54,793 nt of DNA from HyVt-337 sp964428895 (GCA_964428895.1 CAYRZU010000015.1:1-54793), one strand, 5' to 3'. Positions 33,251-42,237 are shown, counted from the stretch's first letter. The notes: generated by a model from the sequence alone, not told the origin. A program made the numbers and translations.

Positions 33251-34325
33251 CCCGGTTCTCCTGCTCGTGTTCAAGGCGGTAGGCTTCGGCGGCGGCCTTG
33301 AGGGCCGGGTCGATGGCATCGTCGACATCGTCGTCGTCGCTGGCGTCTTCGTCGACATCCCGCAGCGGTGAATAGCCGCGCGGCGTCCACGACGGGCGCG
33401 CCGCGCCGCCTTTGGCCATGAAGCCTCGGGCGTGGCGGGCGTAGCGACGGGCCAGATAGAACACCGCCGCCAGGAGCACCACCATGATCAGCACGATGCC
33501 CGCTTTCGACATGGCCGATCCGCTCGACCTGACCGGTCGGGTCGACTGTCCGATCTGCCAGACCACTACCAGGGGATACGGGCGCAGGTTGCGCTGAAGG
33601 GGAATCGCCCCTTCCTGGGCCAACCCCTTGGTGCGCTGTTCGGTCTGGCGGTCTTCGCCTTCCCAGACCTTATAGAACACGCCGACCATCTCGACCACCG
33701 GAGGCGGGCCATCGTAGATGCTCTCGTCCTTGATGACCTGGCGGGGCCTGCGCAGAAAGGGGCGAGGATCAACCACCGAGAACACGCGCATCGGCTGCGT
33801 GCCGGGGTATTCGCCGCTGTCGTGAAAACCATCGATCCGCCAGACGCGGCTGCCCTGGGGCCAAGCGGGGGTGGCTCCGAGTTGGCCCGGCTCGCCGGCG
33901 ACCAACTCCTGCACGACATTGACGTGGACTCGAAGGCGGATGGCCTGGCCGGCGAACTTTTCGGGGTTATCGAGCAGGCGAGCGTAGGTGGGGCGGGGCA
34001 GAGAGTCGAAGTCCTCGGCCGTCAGGGGGGGCAGTTGGTCGGCCTTGGCCAGCAGCATGTAGAAGGCCGACCCCACCTGCTCGGCCCGGCGACTCAGGGC
34101 GACCTCCAGCGCGTCGCGGTCGGCCTTGCTGAAGGTGAGAATGCGATCGACCTGTTCCTGGGCCGGCTCGGCGGGGGTAATGATCTCGACCGTGACGCTC
34201 TCGTCGGCGCCCGGGGCTTCGTCGGCGGCAACTGCGGGGGCCACCAACCAAAGGACAAGAGCAATCCCCATCACACGGGCCACAGGGAGAACACGGACGG
34301 CTTGCCTGTTCGCACGGGTCAACAT
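33243..34325 (-). CDS. Exported membrane protein of unknown function
   Basis: About 360 residues: an N-terminal signal or anchor (VMGIALVLWLVAPAVA), a soluble domain of about 230 residues, one transmembrane segment (AGIVLIMVVLLAAVFYLARRY) at about residue 285, and a cytoplasmic acidic tail (DEDASDDDDVDDA). The soluble part contains YARLLDNPEKFAGQAIRLR, which resembles OB-fold-like beta strands, but I do not recognise a family. The ATG at 34325 was chosen. The ATG at 34337 overlaps a TAGAAT box on the minus strand, and the ATG at 34388 lacks a signal-like N-terminus. It overlaps aroB by 8 bases and lies 111 bases from the M50 gene. A role in aroB function is not implied. Confidence 0.6.
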   Translation of the reverse strand: MLTRANRQAVRVLPVARVMGIALVLWLVAPAVAADEAPGADESVTVEIITPAEPAQEQVDRILTFSKADRDALEVALSRRAEQVGSAFYMLLAKADQLPPLTAEDFDSLPRPTYARLLDNPEKFAGQAIRLRVHVNVVQELVAGEPGQLGATPAWPQGSRVWRIDGFHDSGEYPGTQPMRVFSVVDPRPFLRRPRQVIKDESIYDGPPPVVEMVGVFYKVWEGEDRQTEQRTKGLAQEGAIPLQRNLRPYPLVVVWQIGQSTRPVRSSGSAMSKAGIVLIMVVLLAAVFYLARRYARHARGFMAKGGAARPSWTPRGYSPLRDVDEDASDDDDVDDAIDPALKAAAEAYRLEHEQENRDA

Positions 34326-34436
34326 TGTGGGTCTCATTCTAATCCTGCGCGTCGTTGTCCAAAAGCGCCAAGCTGGGAACATCCGCAACGTCTCTTTGGA
34401 CGCCCAGCCAGGCCGGAGGTTCCCGCCGGAGCGACC

Positions 34437-35099
34437 TCACGCCCCAATGGGGCGGTGGAGCCATTGAAGCAAGGGGGTGATCACCGCGCCAAAGACGATG
34501 CTGATCGGCCCGGGCGCCTGCAACAGCCTCGGAATGAACAGGAGACCGAGCAGGATATATCGGCCGAACTGAAGCTGCCAGACCATGAACCCGTGCCGTT
34601 GATGAAAGGGCAATAACTCGCGCACCACGTGGTGGCCGTCCAACGGGAACAGCGGGATCAGGTTGAAGATGGCCAGGAAGATGTTGATGACCATGGTCAT
34701 CTGAACGGCGTCGGTCAGCAGGGCCATTCCCTCGTTGATGGCCGGCGCGTTCTTGACCAGCAGGATACGATAGACTGACGCCAGCAACGTCGCGAACAGC
34801 AGGTTGCTGCCGGGGCCCGCCAGGGAGACCATGATGTCGCCGAATCCGGGAGGGTGCAGGTTGGCGCGGTTGACGGGCACGGGCTTGGCCCAGCCAAAGC
34901 CGATGAGGAAGATCATGATCGTGCCGAGGGGGTCCAGGTGGCGAAGGGGGTTAAGGGTGACACGCCCCATGTACTTGGCGGTGGGGTCGCCAAAGGCCAG
35001 CGCCGTCCGCGCATGCGCGAACTCGTGAATGGTCAGGCTGAACAGCAACCCCGGCGCCATGGCCAGGGCCAGCTTCGGATTCTCAAGTATCCAGTCCAT
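34437..35099 (-). CDS. M50-family site-2-protease-like membrane metalloprotease
   Basis: The 220-residue polytopic protein carries the zinc motif HEFAH (SLTIHEFAHARTAL) in its first helix and NLIPLFPLDGHHV in a later helix, where the aspartate is the third zinc ligand. This short form without a PDZ domain is typical of the FtsH-independent group of S2P proteases, which cleave within the membrane. The ATG at 35099 was chosen; a frame extending to 35222 would overlap the divergent promoter. Physiological substrate is unknown. Confidence 0.86.
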   Translation of the reverse strand: MDWILENPKLALAMAPGLLFSLTIHEFAHARTALAFGDPTAKYMGRVTLNPLRHLDPLGTIMIFLIGFGWAKPVPVNRANLHPPGFGDIMVSLAGPGSNLLFATLLASVYRILLVKNAPAINEGMALLTDAVQMTMVINIFLAIFNLIPLFPLDGHHVVRELLPFHQRHGFMVWQLQFGRYILLGLLFIPRLLQAPGPISIVFGAVITPLLQWLHRPIGA

Positions 35100-35119
35100 C
35101 GGTCTGTGGGGCGTTTTAC

Positions 35120-35148
35120 TTGACCGGCGCGGGCCGGACAAGCATAAT
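35120..35148 (+). promoter_or_regulatory. Sigma70-like promoter of the Kdo/LPS operon
   Basis: TTGACC at 35120-35125 and CATAAT at 35143-35148 are exactly 17 bases apart. The predicted 5' leader before the kpsF ATG (35228) is about 75 bases. Confidence 0.65.
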
Positions 35149-35227
35149 GCCGGATCGGCAATCAACGGATCGTCCGTACGGCGGGGCGGGCTACTCAGGA
35201 CCCACGAATCCACCCACATCACGCCAT

Positions 35228-36274
35228 ATGAGCACAGATATCAATCTCGATCTGGCCCGGGGCGTCCTTCGGGCCGAGGCCCAGGCCATCGCCTCCCTGA
35301 CCGAGCGGCTGGACGGCGCGTTTGCCCAGGCTGCGGAGATGATCTTCCGCTGCGAGGGCAAGGTGGTTCTGACCGGCATCGGCAAGGCCGGCCTAGTCGC
35401 CCAGAAAATATCGGCCACGCTGGCCTCGACCGGTACGCCCAGCATCTTCCTGCATCCGGTGGAGGCCCTGCACGGCGACCTGGGGCGTCTGGCCCGTGGG
35501 GACGTGGTGGTGGCGCTATCCCACAGCGGGCAGACCGAGGAGATTATCCGCCTGCTGGACCACGTCCGGGCCCGCGGCGCGCAGCTAATCGCAATCACGT
35601 CCTCGCCGGACTCGACGTTATCTTGCCATGCCGACGTGGCCATTACCTACGGCCAGGTCGAAGAGGCCTGTCCGCACGGGTTGGCGCCGACGGTGAGCAC
35701 CTCCTGCATGCTGGCCCTGGGAGACGCGGTGGCTCTGACGGTGATGAGGATGCGAGACTTCAACCCCGAGGATTTCGCGGCCTTCCACCCAGCCGGGGCG
35801 TTGGGCATGCGCGTGTTGAAGGTCTCGGAAGTGATGACCTTCCGTCCGGGCGAACGACTCCAATCCGACGTGATGGCCTTCCGTCCGGGCGAGCGACTCC
35901 AGTTGGTCAGTGAGCGTCTCCCGCTTCGCGAGGCCCTCATCGAGGCCGATCGGGCCGGCCGACGCGCCGGGGCCATGGTGCTTGTCGACGACGACGGCCG
36001 CCTCAGCGGCATTCTCACTGACGCCGACATTCGCCGGTCCCTGGTCGAGCGGGGCGGGTCCGAGGGCGATCTGTTCGAGCTACCCGTCAGTGAACTGATG
36101 ATCCGGAAGCCCAAGCGAATCCACCAGGACGCGCTGGCCGCCGACGCCTTGGCGATCCTAAACGAGAACCGAATCGACGAACTGCCGGTGGTCGACGACG
36201 ATGATCGGCCCGTCGGCATCATTGACGTGCAGGACCTGCTGGGCATTAAGACCGTAAGCAATGGCGGAAGTTGA
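35228..36274 (+). CDS. kdsD: Arabinose-5-phosphate isomerase (KpsF/KdsD)
   Basis: The enzyme makes D-arabinose 5-phosphate from ribulose 5-phosphate, the first step to Kdo. The 348 residues contain a SIS domain (GKVVLTGIGKAGLVAQKISATLAS, HGDLGRLARGD, SHSGQTEEII, TSTSCMLALGDAVA-like TVSTSCMLALGDAVA) and two CBS domains, the second ending DRPVGIIDVQDLLG. ATG 35228 was chosen; the longer frame from 35120 would run through the promoter. Between the SIS and first CBS domain lies a tandem repeat of 13 residues (VMTFRPGERLQ twice), encoded by 39-base repeats. kdsC overlaps its 3' end by 14 bases. Confidence 0.93.
   Translation: MSTDINLDLARGVLRAEAQAIASLTERLDGAFAQAAEMIFRCEGKVVLTGIGKAGLVAQKISATLASTGTPSIFLHPVEALHGDLGRLARGDVVVALSHSGQTEEIIRLLDHVRARGAQLIAITSSPDSTLSCHADVAITYGQVEEACPHGLAPTVSTSCMLALGDAVALTVMRMRDFNPEDFAAFHPAGALGMRVLKVSEVMTFRPGERLQSDVMAFRPGERLQLVSERLPLREALIEADRAGRRAGAMVLVDDDGRLSGILTDADIRRSLVERGGSEGDLFELPVSELMIRKPKRIHQDALAADALAILNENRIDELPVVDDDDRPVGIIDVQDLLGIKTVSNGGS
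35831..35908 (+). repeat. 39-bp tandem duplication inside kpsF
   Basis: Two copies of a 39-base unit, 35831-35869 and 35870-35908, each begin GTGATG and encode VM(T/A)FRPGERLQ. Over the first 33 bases they differ at three positions, so the duplication is fairly recent. It keeps the frame and lengthens the linker before the first CBS domain by 13 residues. Confidence 0.85.
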
Positions 36275-36794
36275 CTACAACGCGATCGAACTGCTCGTCT
36301 TGGACGTCGACGGTGTTCTGACCGACGGGCGAATACACCTGGCCCCCGACGGCACGGAGATGAAGGTCTTCCACGTCCGTGACGGCTGGGCCATGCGCCA
36401 CTGGCGGAACACGGGCCGAAAACTGGCCATCATTACCGGGCGTAGTTCACCGGCTGTGGAAAAGCGGGCCCGCGAGCTGGACGTGGACATCGTCCGCCTT
36501 AACGCCAAGCAGAAGTTGCCCGTCTACCGCGAGGTGCTGTCCGAACTGGGCGTGGCCCCGGAACGCGTAGCGGTGATGGGCGACGATGTGACCGACCTGC
36601 CGCTGTTGCGTCATTGCGGCCTGTCGATTGCCCCGGCCGACGCTGCGGGCGACGTGCTCGAAGCGGCCCAACTGATTACCGAAAAGCCCGGCGGCGCCGG
36701 CTGTGTCCGCGAGGCCGTCGAAACCATACTCAAGGGCGCCGGCCTATGGTCGCAGATCATGGCCCGCTATGTGAAGGATGACGTGCCATCATGA
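36261..36794 (+). CDS. kdsC: 3-Deoxy-D-manno-octulosonate 8-phosphate phosphatase (KdsC)
   Basis: KdsC is a C0-type HAD phosphatase that releases Kdo from Kdo-8-phosphate. The 177 residues show the nucleophile motif LVLDVDGVLTDG, motif II IITGRSS, and motif III/IV VMGDDVTDLPLL. The small size without a cap domain is normal. It overlaps kpsF by 14 bases and the following gene by an ATGA junction (36791-36794), so the three genes form one operon. kdsA and kdsB were not found in the window. Confidence 0.92.
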   Translation: MAEVDYNAIELLVLDVDGVLTDGRIHLAPDGTEMKVFHVRDGWAMRHWRNTGRKLAIITGRSSPAVEKRARELDVDIVRLNAKQKLPVYREVLSELGVAPERVAVMGDDVTDLPLLRHCGLSIAPADAAGDVLEAAQLITEKPGGAGCVREAVETILKGAGLWSQIMARYVKDDVPS

Positions 36795-39700
36795 GACGAC
36801 GACTGCTCATCCTAATCGGCAGCTTCCTGGCGATCTTCCTGGTGTTCCTAGCCATCAGCCAACTGAGTGACCGGGATATGTCGGAGATAAGGCCCTCCGA
36901 ATCCGACGAGGAAATCACGCTGGAAGACCAGCCTCACCACAGCTCCCCGTTGGAGCAGAAGGCCGAAATCAAATACGGCGAAGTGCTCAACTTCGGCTCG
37001 CGAGATGAGCAGGGGCGGATTCAGGACGTCTACTTCGCCCGTCGGTGGGACAAGCTCGACGACGGCACCTACGAGCTGATCACCCCGTGCTTTGAGAAGC
37101 GGTTTGAGGACGGCTCGCGCATCTACGTTGCCGCCGACCGGGGGATCGTCGAGGCCGAGGAAGTCGCCGGCGGCATCAGCGTTCGCGGCGGGCGCCTGAT
37201 CGGCAATGTCCGGGCGTACTTCGACCCGTCGACCTCGTCGGATCGACCGACCTTTGCGGATATGGACCCCGAGCGAGATCCCGCCGAGGTCTTTGAGCAA
37301 TTGGAGTTGGACTCGACCGAAATGATTCGCATCCAGGCCGACGACTTGGCCTTTAGCAGCGATCCGCCGCGCATCCACACCGCCAGCCGCGTGTTCCTGT
37401 GGTCGCCCGATGCCGATATTGTCGGACGTGGGCTTACCCTGGAGTGGCACGAGAAGCCCATGGAGCTGCGCGAACTTCGAATCGCCCACGGCCAGCAGAT
37501 CAGCGTCTACAACGTGCCCGAGGACGTCAACCTTCTGTCCATGCCCGGTAGCGATGAGCCCGAGGAGACCCCCGAGTCCGTCGCGGGCGAACGGCCGCCA
37601 AAGATCTCGCCGGCCCAACCGGACCTAGCTGCCGAAACACCGCCCACGACCGCCCCGGCCGAGCCGGAACCCACCGTTGCCGAGGCGCCGACGACGCAGC
37701 CGGACGATCTGGCCGAGGCCGCCGAGCCCGTTATGAACGTCTACCTGGCCCGGTTCGAGGATCAGGTCCACGTCGATGCCGACCAACGGCAGATGCGCGG
37801 GGCCGACGAGCTGACCATTCGATTTGAACTCAGCCAAGGGGCCCAGGAGTCGCTGGGCGGCCGGTTCCGCACGGAAGTGGACGGCTCGCCGGAGGTGATA
37901 CCCCTCGAGCCCGGCGACGATCCGGACGAGACGTCCACCGAATCACCGGGCCCCGCAGCCGACACCCCCAAGCCTGAGCGGCGTCCCCGGGCCGATCGGA
38001 AGCCCAAGGCCGATCGCGGGCCCAGCGACCCCGTGACCATTACTTGGCGGGGCCCCTTGGTGGTCCGACCTATCGAACACACCCCCAAGCCGTCGAACCG
38101 GCGCTACACCATCGCCGCCAAGGGCAACGATATCCATTTGGTCGCCCAGGAAGCGGAGATCACCTGCCGCGAACTGGAGTTCCGCCATCCTCAGAGGAAG
38201 GGCAAGCTGATCGGCTCGGCCGACGGTCCCACGCGCCTGCTGGTCGGCGGCGAGCAGGAGGTGGTTAGCCCGCGGATTCGGTTCGACATCCCCGAAGGCA
38301 AGATCTACCTCGACGGGCCCGGCCGAATCAGTCAGGCGCCGACCGGCGAGGAACTGGCCGACGCCACGGCCGATTCCGACAGTGACGATCCCCTGGCCGG
38401 TGTGGGCCAGGCCGGCAGCATCGAATGGGACGGCACGATGGAGGCCAACTTCGGCGAGTTCGAGACCACCAATCCCGACGGGACCACCGAAACGCAGCAG
38501 TTCATCAAGGACGCCGTCTTCTACGAGAACGTGATCCTCTCCCAGGGCCCCTCGGACGAGCCCCAGACGCAGCCGGCGACGCAACCGGCCGACGGCTTAC
38601 CGGGCGATTTCGTCCAGTGCGACGTGTTGCGCGTCTGGATGATGACCGATCCCAGCGGCAAAATCGTTCCCGAGGTCGCCGTGGCGAAGGGCAATGTGTC
38701 CGGTCGTGAGGCCGGTAGCAACATCGAGGCCGGCAAGGTTACCGTGTTCTTCGATAGTGTCGATGAGTTGGACGCCGACGGGAACGTCGAGAAGCGCCTT
38801 CGCCCGGCCATTGTAACCGCCGAAGACAACGTGCACATTCGTGACGAGCGCGACGGCCAGACCATTGAAGCGACGGCCGACCGCATGGAAAGCGATTTGC
38901 TGGAGAAGATGGCTGTCCTGCACGGCGAAACCGGAGAGGCGACGATTCTCCACAACAACAATCTCCTGGCCGGCGACCAGATTCAGTTGGACCAGGACCG
39001 CCAGTCCGCCATCGTTCGCGGCAAGGGCCACATGCGGTTCGACATCAATGAAGACTTCAACGGCAACGAATTGGAGCAGCCACGCCCGGTCCGCATCACC
39101 TGGGCCGACGGCATGGAATACCAAAGCCAGACCAACGCCGTCACCTTCACCGGGCAGGTCCGACTGAACAGCGACTTGGAGTCTATGCAGTGCGAACAGA
39201 TGAGGCTGCTGTTCGAGCGGGATGAGTCGGCCGAGGTCGAAGACGAGCCGCCCACCCCCGATGAGGTGGACCGCCGGCGCCGGATGGGGATGGACTTGGA
39301 GCGGTACGGCAACCGGCGCCTGGCGATGATTATGGCCCACGGCGGCGTGGCGGTGAACAGTCGCGAGGAAGACCCCGCCAACCGCCTTCTTCGCCGGATG
39401 CAACTGACCGGCGAACAGCTCATGTACGACGCTCACACCCAAGAGATGACCATGGCCCGATCGGGCACGCTGGTGGTGGAAGACTACCGCCCCCCCGAGG
39501 CCGAGCGAGAGGATGACGCTGGCACCGAAAGCACCGAAGACACCGAAGGTATGGCCGCCGGACAAAGGCCCAGTCAGTCGGTTTTCCAGTGGTCCAAGCG
39601 CATGAAGCTGGATCAGGAAGGGCGAACCGTCCAGCTCAACGGTGACGTGCAGATGGTTCACCGCAGCGGCAACAAGGTGCTGCGGGAAGTCATCAAGGAC

Positions 39701-40147
39701 CTCCGCGTTCCCAGCTGGGGCCGGCTCGATGACGGCCGACACACCACGCTGCACTGTCAGGCGCTGACAGCCCAGTTCGGCGAGGCCACGGAAGCCGAGG
39801 CAGCCGAGCCGGCCGATCCGGACAAGCCTTCCGGCAAATACGAGGTCGGGCCACGCATTGGTCCTCTGGAGCTACTGACGGCCAACCATCAGGTCAACCT
39901 GACCGACGAGTTGGGCAAGGGCACGGTGCAGGTGCTGGCTGAGCGGATGCGGTATGCCAAGACCACCGGCACGGTGCAGGCGTGGGGTTTCATGGAAGGC
40001 GAGCCAATCCGCGACGCCGTGCTGACCTATGAGTCCGCCGACAACCCCATGAGCTTCTCGAACCCGGCCATGCTGTTCGTGATGGACGGCACGCAAATCA
40101 TCGAGGTCCGGATGCTCAAGGACATCTACGGCACGGGCGGCCGCTAG
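36791..40147 (+). CDS. Giant LptC/LptA/OstA-like protein
   Basis: The 1118-residue protein has one N-terminal membrane anchor (LLILIGSFLAIFLVFLAI, about residues 5-22) and a long extracytoplasmic part. That part contains many OstA/LptA-like segments in which a functional description of an altered state is followed by beta strands: ADELTIRFELSQG, ITCRELEFRHPQ, VSPRIRFDIPEGKIYLDGPG, ATADRMESDLLEKMAVLHGE, LAGDQIQLDQDRQSAIVRGKG, LTGEQLMYDAHTQEM, and FQWSKRMKLDQEG. Several acidic, Pro- and Thr-rich linkers (about 250-310 and 380-420) separate the repeats. LptC and LptA form a periplasmic beta-jellyroll bridge that carries LPS. Here one polypeptide may combine both roles. It follows kdsC in an ATGA overlap and ends on a shared CTAG with larE. 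Confidence 0.75.
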   Translation: MRRRLLILIGSFLAIFLVFLAISQLSDRDMSEIRPSESDEEITLEDQPHHSSPLEQKAEIKYGEVLNFGSRDEQGRIQDVYFARRWDKLDDGTYELITPCFEKRFEDGSRIYVAADRGIVEAEEVAGGISVRGGRLIGNVRAYFDPSTSSDRPTFADMDPERDPAEVFEQLELDSTEMIRIQADDLAFSSDPPRIHTASRVFLWSPDADIVGRGLTLEWHEKPMELRELRIAHGQQISVYNVPEDVNLLSMPGSDEPEETPESVAGERPPKISPAQPDLAAETPPTTAPAEPEPTVAEAPTTQPDDLAEAAEPVMNVYLARFEDQVHVDADQRQMRGADELTIRFELSQGAQESLGGRFRTEVDGSPEVIPLEPGDDPDETSTESPGPAADTPKPERRPRADRKPKADRGPSDPVTITWRGPLVVRPIEHTPKPSNRRYTIAAKGNDIHLVAQEAEITCRELEFRHPQRKGKLIGSADGPTRLLVGGEQEVVSPRIRFDIPEGKIYLDGPGRISQAPTGEELADATADSDSDDPLAGVGQAGSIEWDGTMEANFGEFETTNPDGTTETQQFIKDAVFYENVILSQGPSDEPQTQPATQPADGLPGDFVQCDVLRVWMMTDPSGKIVPEVAVAKGNVSGREAGSNIEAGKVTVFFDSVDELDADGNVEKRLRPAIVTAEDNVHIRDERDGQTIEATADRMESDLLEKMAVLHGETGEATILHNNNLLAGDQIQLDQDRQSAIVRGKGHMRFDINEDFNGNELEQPRPVRITWADGMEYQSQTNAVTFTGQVRLNSDLESMQCEQMRLLFERDESAEVEDEPPTPDEVDRRRRMGMDLERYGNRRLAMIMAHGGVAVNSREEDPANRLLRRMQLTGEQLMYDAHTQEMTMARSGTLVVEDYRPPEAEREDDAGTESTEDTEGMAAGQRPSQSVFQWSKRMKLDQEGRTVQLNGDVQMVHRSGNKVLREVIKDLRVPSWGRLDDGRHTTLHCQALTAQFGEATEAEAAEPADPDKPSGKYEVGPRIGPLELLTANHQVNLTDELGKGTVQVLAERMRYAKTTGTVQAWGFMEGEPIRDAVLTYESADNPMSFSNPAMLFVMDGTQIIEVRMLKDIYGTGGR

Positions 40148-40989
40148 GAGTCGCTCCCCAGCGTTTCGTTCATGGCGCCGGTGCGGAAGCCCTGCAGGTC
40201 GAGCGTCACGTAGGTATAGCCCAGCGGCTTGAGGGCGGCGACCAGTTCGGTTCGCAGTTCGAACGCTCGGGGAAGATCGTCGGCGGTCACCTCAATTCGC
40301 GCCAAGGGCTCGTGATCTCGTAAGCGACACTGTCCGAACCCCATCTCGCGCAACACGCGCTCGGCCTGGGCGATTCGCCCCAACCGTTCGGCCGTGAGGG
40401 TCTGTCCGTAAGGAACACGGCTGGCCAGGCACGCCGCCGAGGGCTTTTGGGCTGTCGGCAGCCCCAACGCCGCCGAGACCGCTCGGATGTCAACCTTGGC
40501 CATACCCGCTTCCAGCAGGGGGGCCACCACGCCTAGCTCGCGGACCGCCTGCAGGCCCGGGCGATAGTCGGACGGGTCCTCGGCGTTGTCGCCGCTGACG
40601 ACCGCCTCCAGACCGTGGGTGGCCGCGACCTCCTTGATGCCCCCGAAGACCAACGTCTTGCAGTGATAGCACCGGTCGGGCGGGTTGTCGCCCACGCCCG
40701 GAACGCCCAAGGGGTCGGCCTCCACGAACAGGTGTCTCACCCCAAGCTGCTCGGCAATTTCGGCAGCATCGAGGGGTTCTTCGGGCGGATAGAGCGGCCC
40801 CCGGGCGGTGACCGCCAGAACGTTCTCGGCGCCCAAGGTCCGCACCGCCAGGGCCAGCACCAGCGTGCTGTCGACCCCGCCCGATGCCGCCACCGCCACG
40901 CCGCTGTAACGGGTGAGCACGTCGGCGCAGACAGCAAGTTTGGCTTGCAAGGCCGGATCTACATTGATGTCGACTAGAGATTGACTCAC
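40144..40989 (-). CDS. larE: LarE-family ATP-dependent sulfur transferase
   Basis: LarE activates the lactate-racemase cofactor precursor with ATP and inserts sulfur. The 281 residues have the PP-loop ASGGVDSTLVLALA (36-46), and PDRCYHCKTLVFGG with Cys107 and Cys110, and AACLASRVPYGQT with Cys187, which corresponds to the sulfur-donating cysteine of Lactobacillus LarE. Three cysteines rather than one suggest the Fe-S cluster form of LarE, which is not consumed in the reaction, but that is an inference. The GTG start at 40989 follows GGAG. No larA, larB or larC is in the window, so a related thiolation is possible. Confidence 0.87.
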   Translation of the reverse strand: MSQSLVDINVDPALQAKLAVCADVLTRYSGVAVAASGGVDSTLVLALAVRTLGAENVLAVTARGPLYPPEEPLDAAEIAEQLGVRHLFVEADPLGVPGVGDNPPDRCYHCKTLVFGGIKEVAATHGLEAVVSGDNAEDPSDYRPGLQAVRELGVVAPLLEAGMAKVDIRAVSAALGLPTAQKPSAACLASRVPYGQTLTAERLGRIAQAERVLREMGFGQCRLRDHEPLARIEVTADDLPRAFELRTELVAALKPLGYTYVTLDLQGFRTGAMNETLGSDS

Positions 40990-41004
40990 GGTTGCATCTC
41001 CATG

Positions 41005-41042
41005 CTATTGGTGCATTGATAGTGTACCTAATAACACAATAG
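41005..41042. promoter_or_regulatory. AT-rich inverted repeat between larE and the M24 peptidase gene
   Basis: CTATTG at 41005-41010 and CAATAG at 41037-41042 are perfect inverted arms 26 bases apart, in an unusually AT-rich tract. It sits in the intergenic space between divergent larE and the peptidase gene, so it could bind a regulator. A TAGATT box for the peptidase gene lies at 41101-41106. The pairing may also be chance. Confidence 0.3.
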
Positions 41043-41121
41043 CGACTCCAACGCCTCCCATTGCCTTGCTTTTGTCGGATTTCTCCGGAGAATGTCCCAG
41101 TAGATTAGGAAGGATTCCCCG

Positions 41122-42237
41122 ATGGCACGGACGGCAACCAGACGGCCCCTCGATGAGTACGCCAGCCGGCGTCGCGCCTTGGTCCGTTTGCTCGCCCAGG
41201 AGGGGGTCGATGCATTCTTGGCCACCCGCCCCAACGAGGTGGGCTATCTGTGCCCGTTTGCCGGCGAGACCGGCGCCCTGGTTGTCGGCAGGGGCTGGGC
41301 GGTTCTGATCACCGACGCCATCCACGCCGAGCAAGCCGCCAAGCACTGTCCCGGCATTGACGTCCGTGTCGGGAGCTCTCTGAAGTTGCTGGCGCCGCTG
41401 CGTCGCGAGAAAGCGTTCAAGCGCCTCGGCGCCTGCAGTGATCATGTCACCTTGTCGGCGTGGTTGCGGCTGCAGGATGCGGTGGGCCCCAGGCGCCTCC
41501 AGGCGACCGAGGACGTTGTGGCTGAGCTTCGCCTGGTCAAGTCCGACCGGGAGCTTCGGGTGATGGCCCGGGCCGTCAACGCGGCCGAAACGGCGCTGAT
41601 GGCCCTGATGAAGCGGGGGCGAAAAGGCTTCGTGGGCCGTACCGAACGGGCCGTGGCGGGCGAGCTCGATTACCTGATGCGCCAGGCCGGCGCCGAAGGG
41701 CCGGCCTTTGATACCATCGTGGCCTCGGGGGCCGGTTCGTCGCAGCCGCACTATCGGCCCACCGGTCGGAAGATCCGCCCCGACCAGATCGTGCTGATTG
41801 ACTGGGGCGCGAAGGTAGACGGCTACTGCAGCGACTTGACCCGGGTGCTCCTGACCGGTAGAATCTCGCCCCAACTGGCGCAGGTCTATGAAGTTGTGCA
41901 CCGCGCCCAGGCCGCCGCGTTCAAGGCGGTGCGGCCTCGGGTTGCGGCGGGCAAGGTCGACACCGCCGCCCGCGACGTCATTGCCGACGCCGGCTACCGG
42001 GAGCAATTTGTTCACAGCGTTGGCCACGGGCTGGGACGCCAGGTCCACGAAGGGCCGCCCCTGACGGGCGCCAACGTGGAGCGATTGCGGGCGGGAATGG
42101 TCGTGACGGTCGAGCCGGGCATCTACCTGCCGGGCGTCGGCGGCGTGCGACTGGAAGACGACGTGGTCGTAACAACCAACGGAAGCCGGAAGCTCAGTCA
42201 TCTGCCGACGGATATCCGGCAGATGAAGCTCAGATAA
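41122..42237 (+). CDS. M24 family metallopeptidase (Xaa-Pro aminopeptidase type)
   Basis: The 371-residue protein has a creatinase-like N-terminal domain and the pita-bread catalytic domain. Metal ligands are the aspartates in LIDWGAKVDGYCSDLTR, His in HSVGHGLGRQVHE, and the glutamates in VTVEPGIYLPG and VRLEDDVVV. These enzymes release N-terminal residues before proline. AGGAAGG lies 9 bases ahead of the ATG. In many genomes efp stands between such a gene and accB; here accB follows directly after 12 bases. Confidence 0.92.
   Translation: MARTATRRPLDEYASRRRALVRLLAQEGVDAFLATRPNEVGYLCPFAGETGALVVGRGWAVLITDAIHAEQAAKHCPGIDVRVGSSLKLLAPLRREKAFKRLGACSDHVTLSAWLRLQDAVGPRRLQATEDVVAELRLVKSDRELRVMARAVNAAETALMALMKRGRKGFVGRTERAVAGELDYLMRQAGAEGPAFDTIVASGAGSSQPHYRPTGRKIRPDQIVLIDWGAKVDGYCSDLTRVLLTGRISPQLAQVYEVVHRAQAAAFKAVRPRVAAGKVDTAARDVIADAGYREQFVHSVGHGLGRQVHEGPPLTGANVERLRAGMVVTVEPGIYLPGVGGVRLEDDVVVTTNGSRKLSHLPTDIRQMKLR

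Noticed and set aside
33243..34388. Start at ATG 34388 for the exported membrane protein
   Set aside because: This start puts a charged, Trp-rich stretch before the signal segment and overlaps a probable -10 box, so the downstream ATG is preferred.
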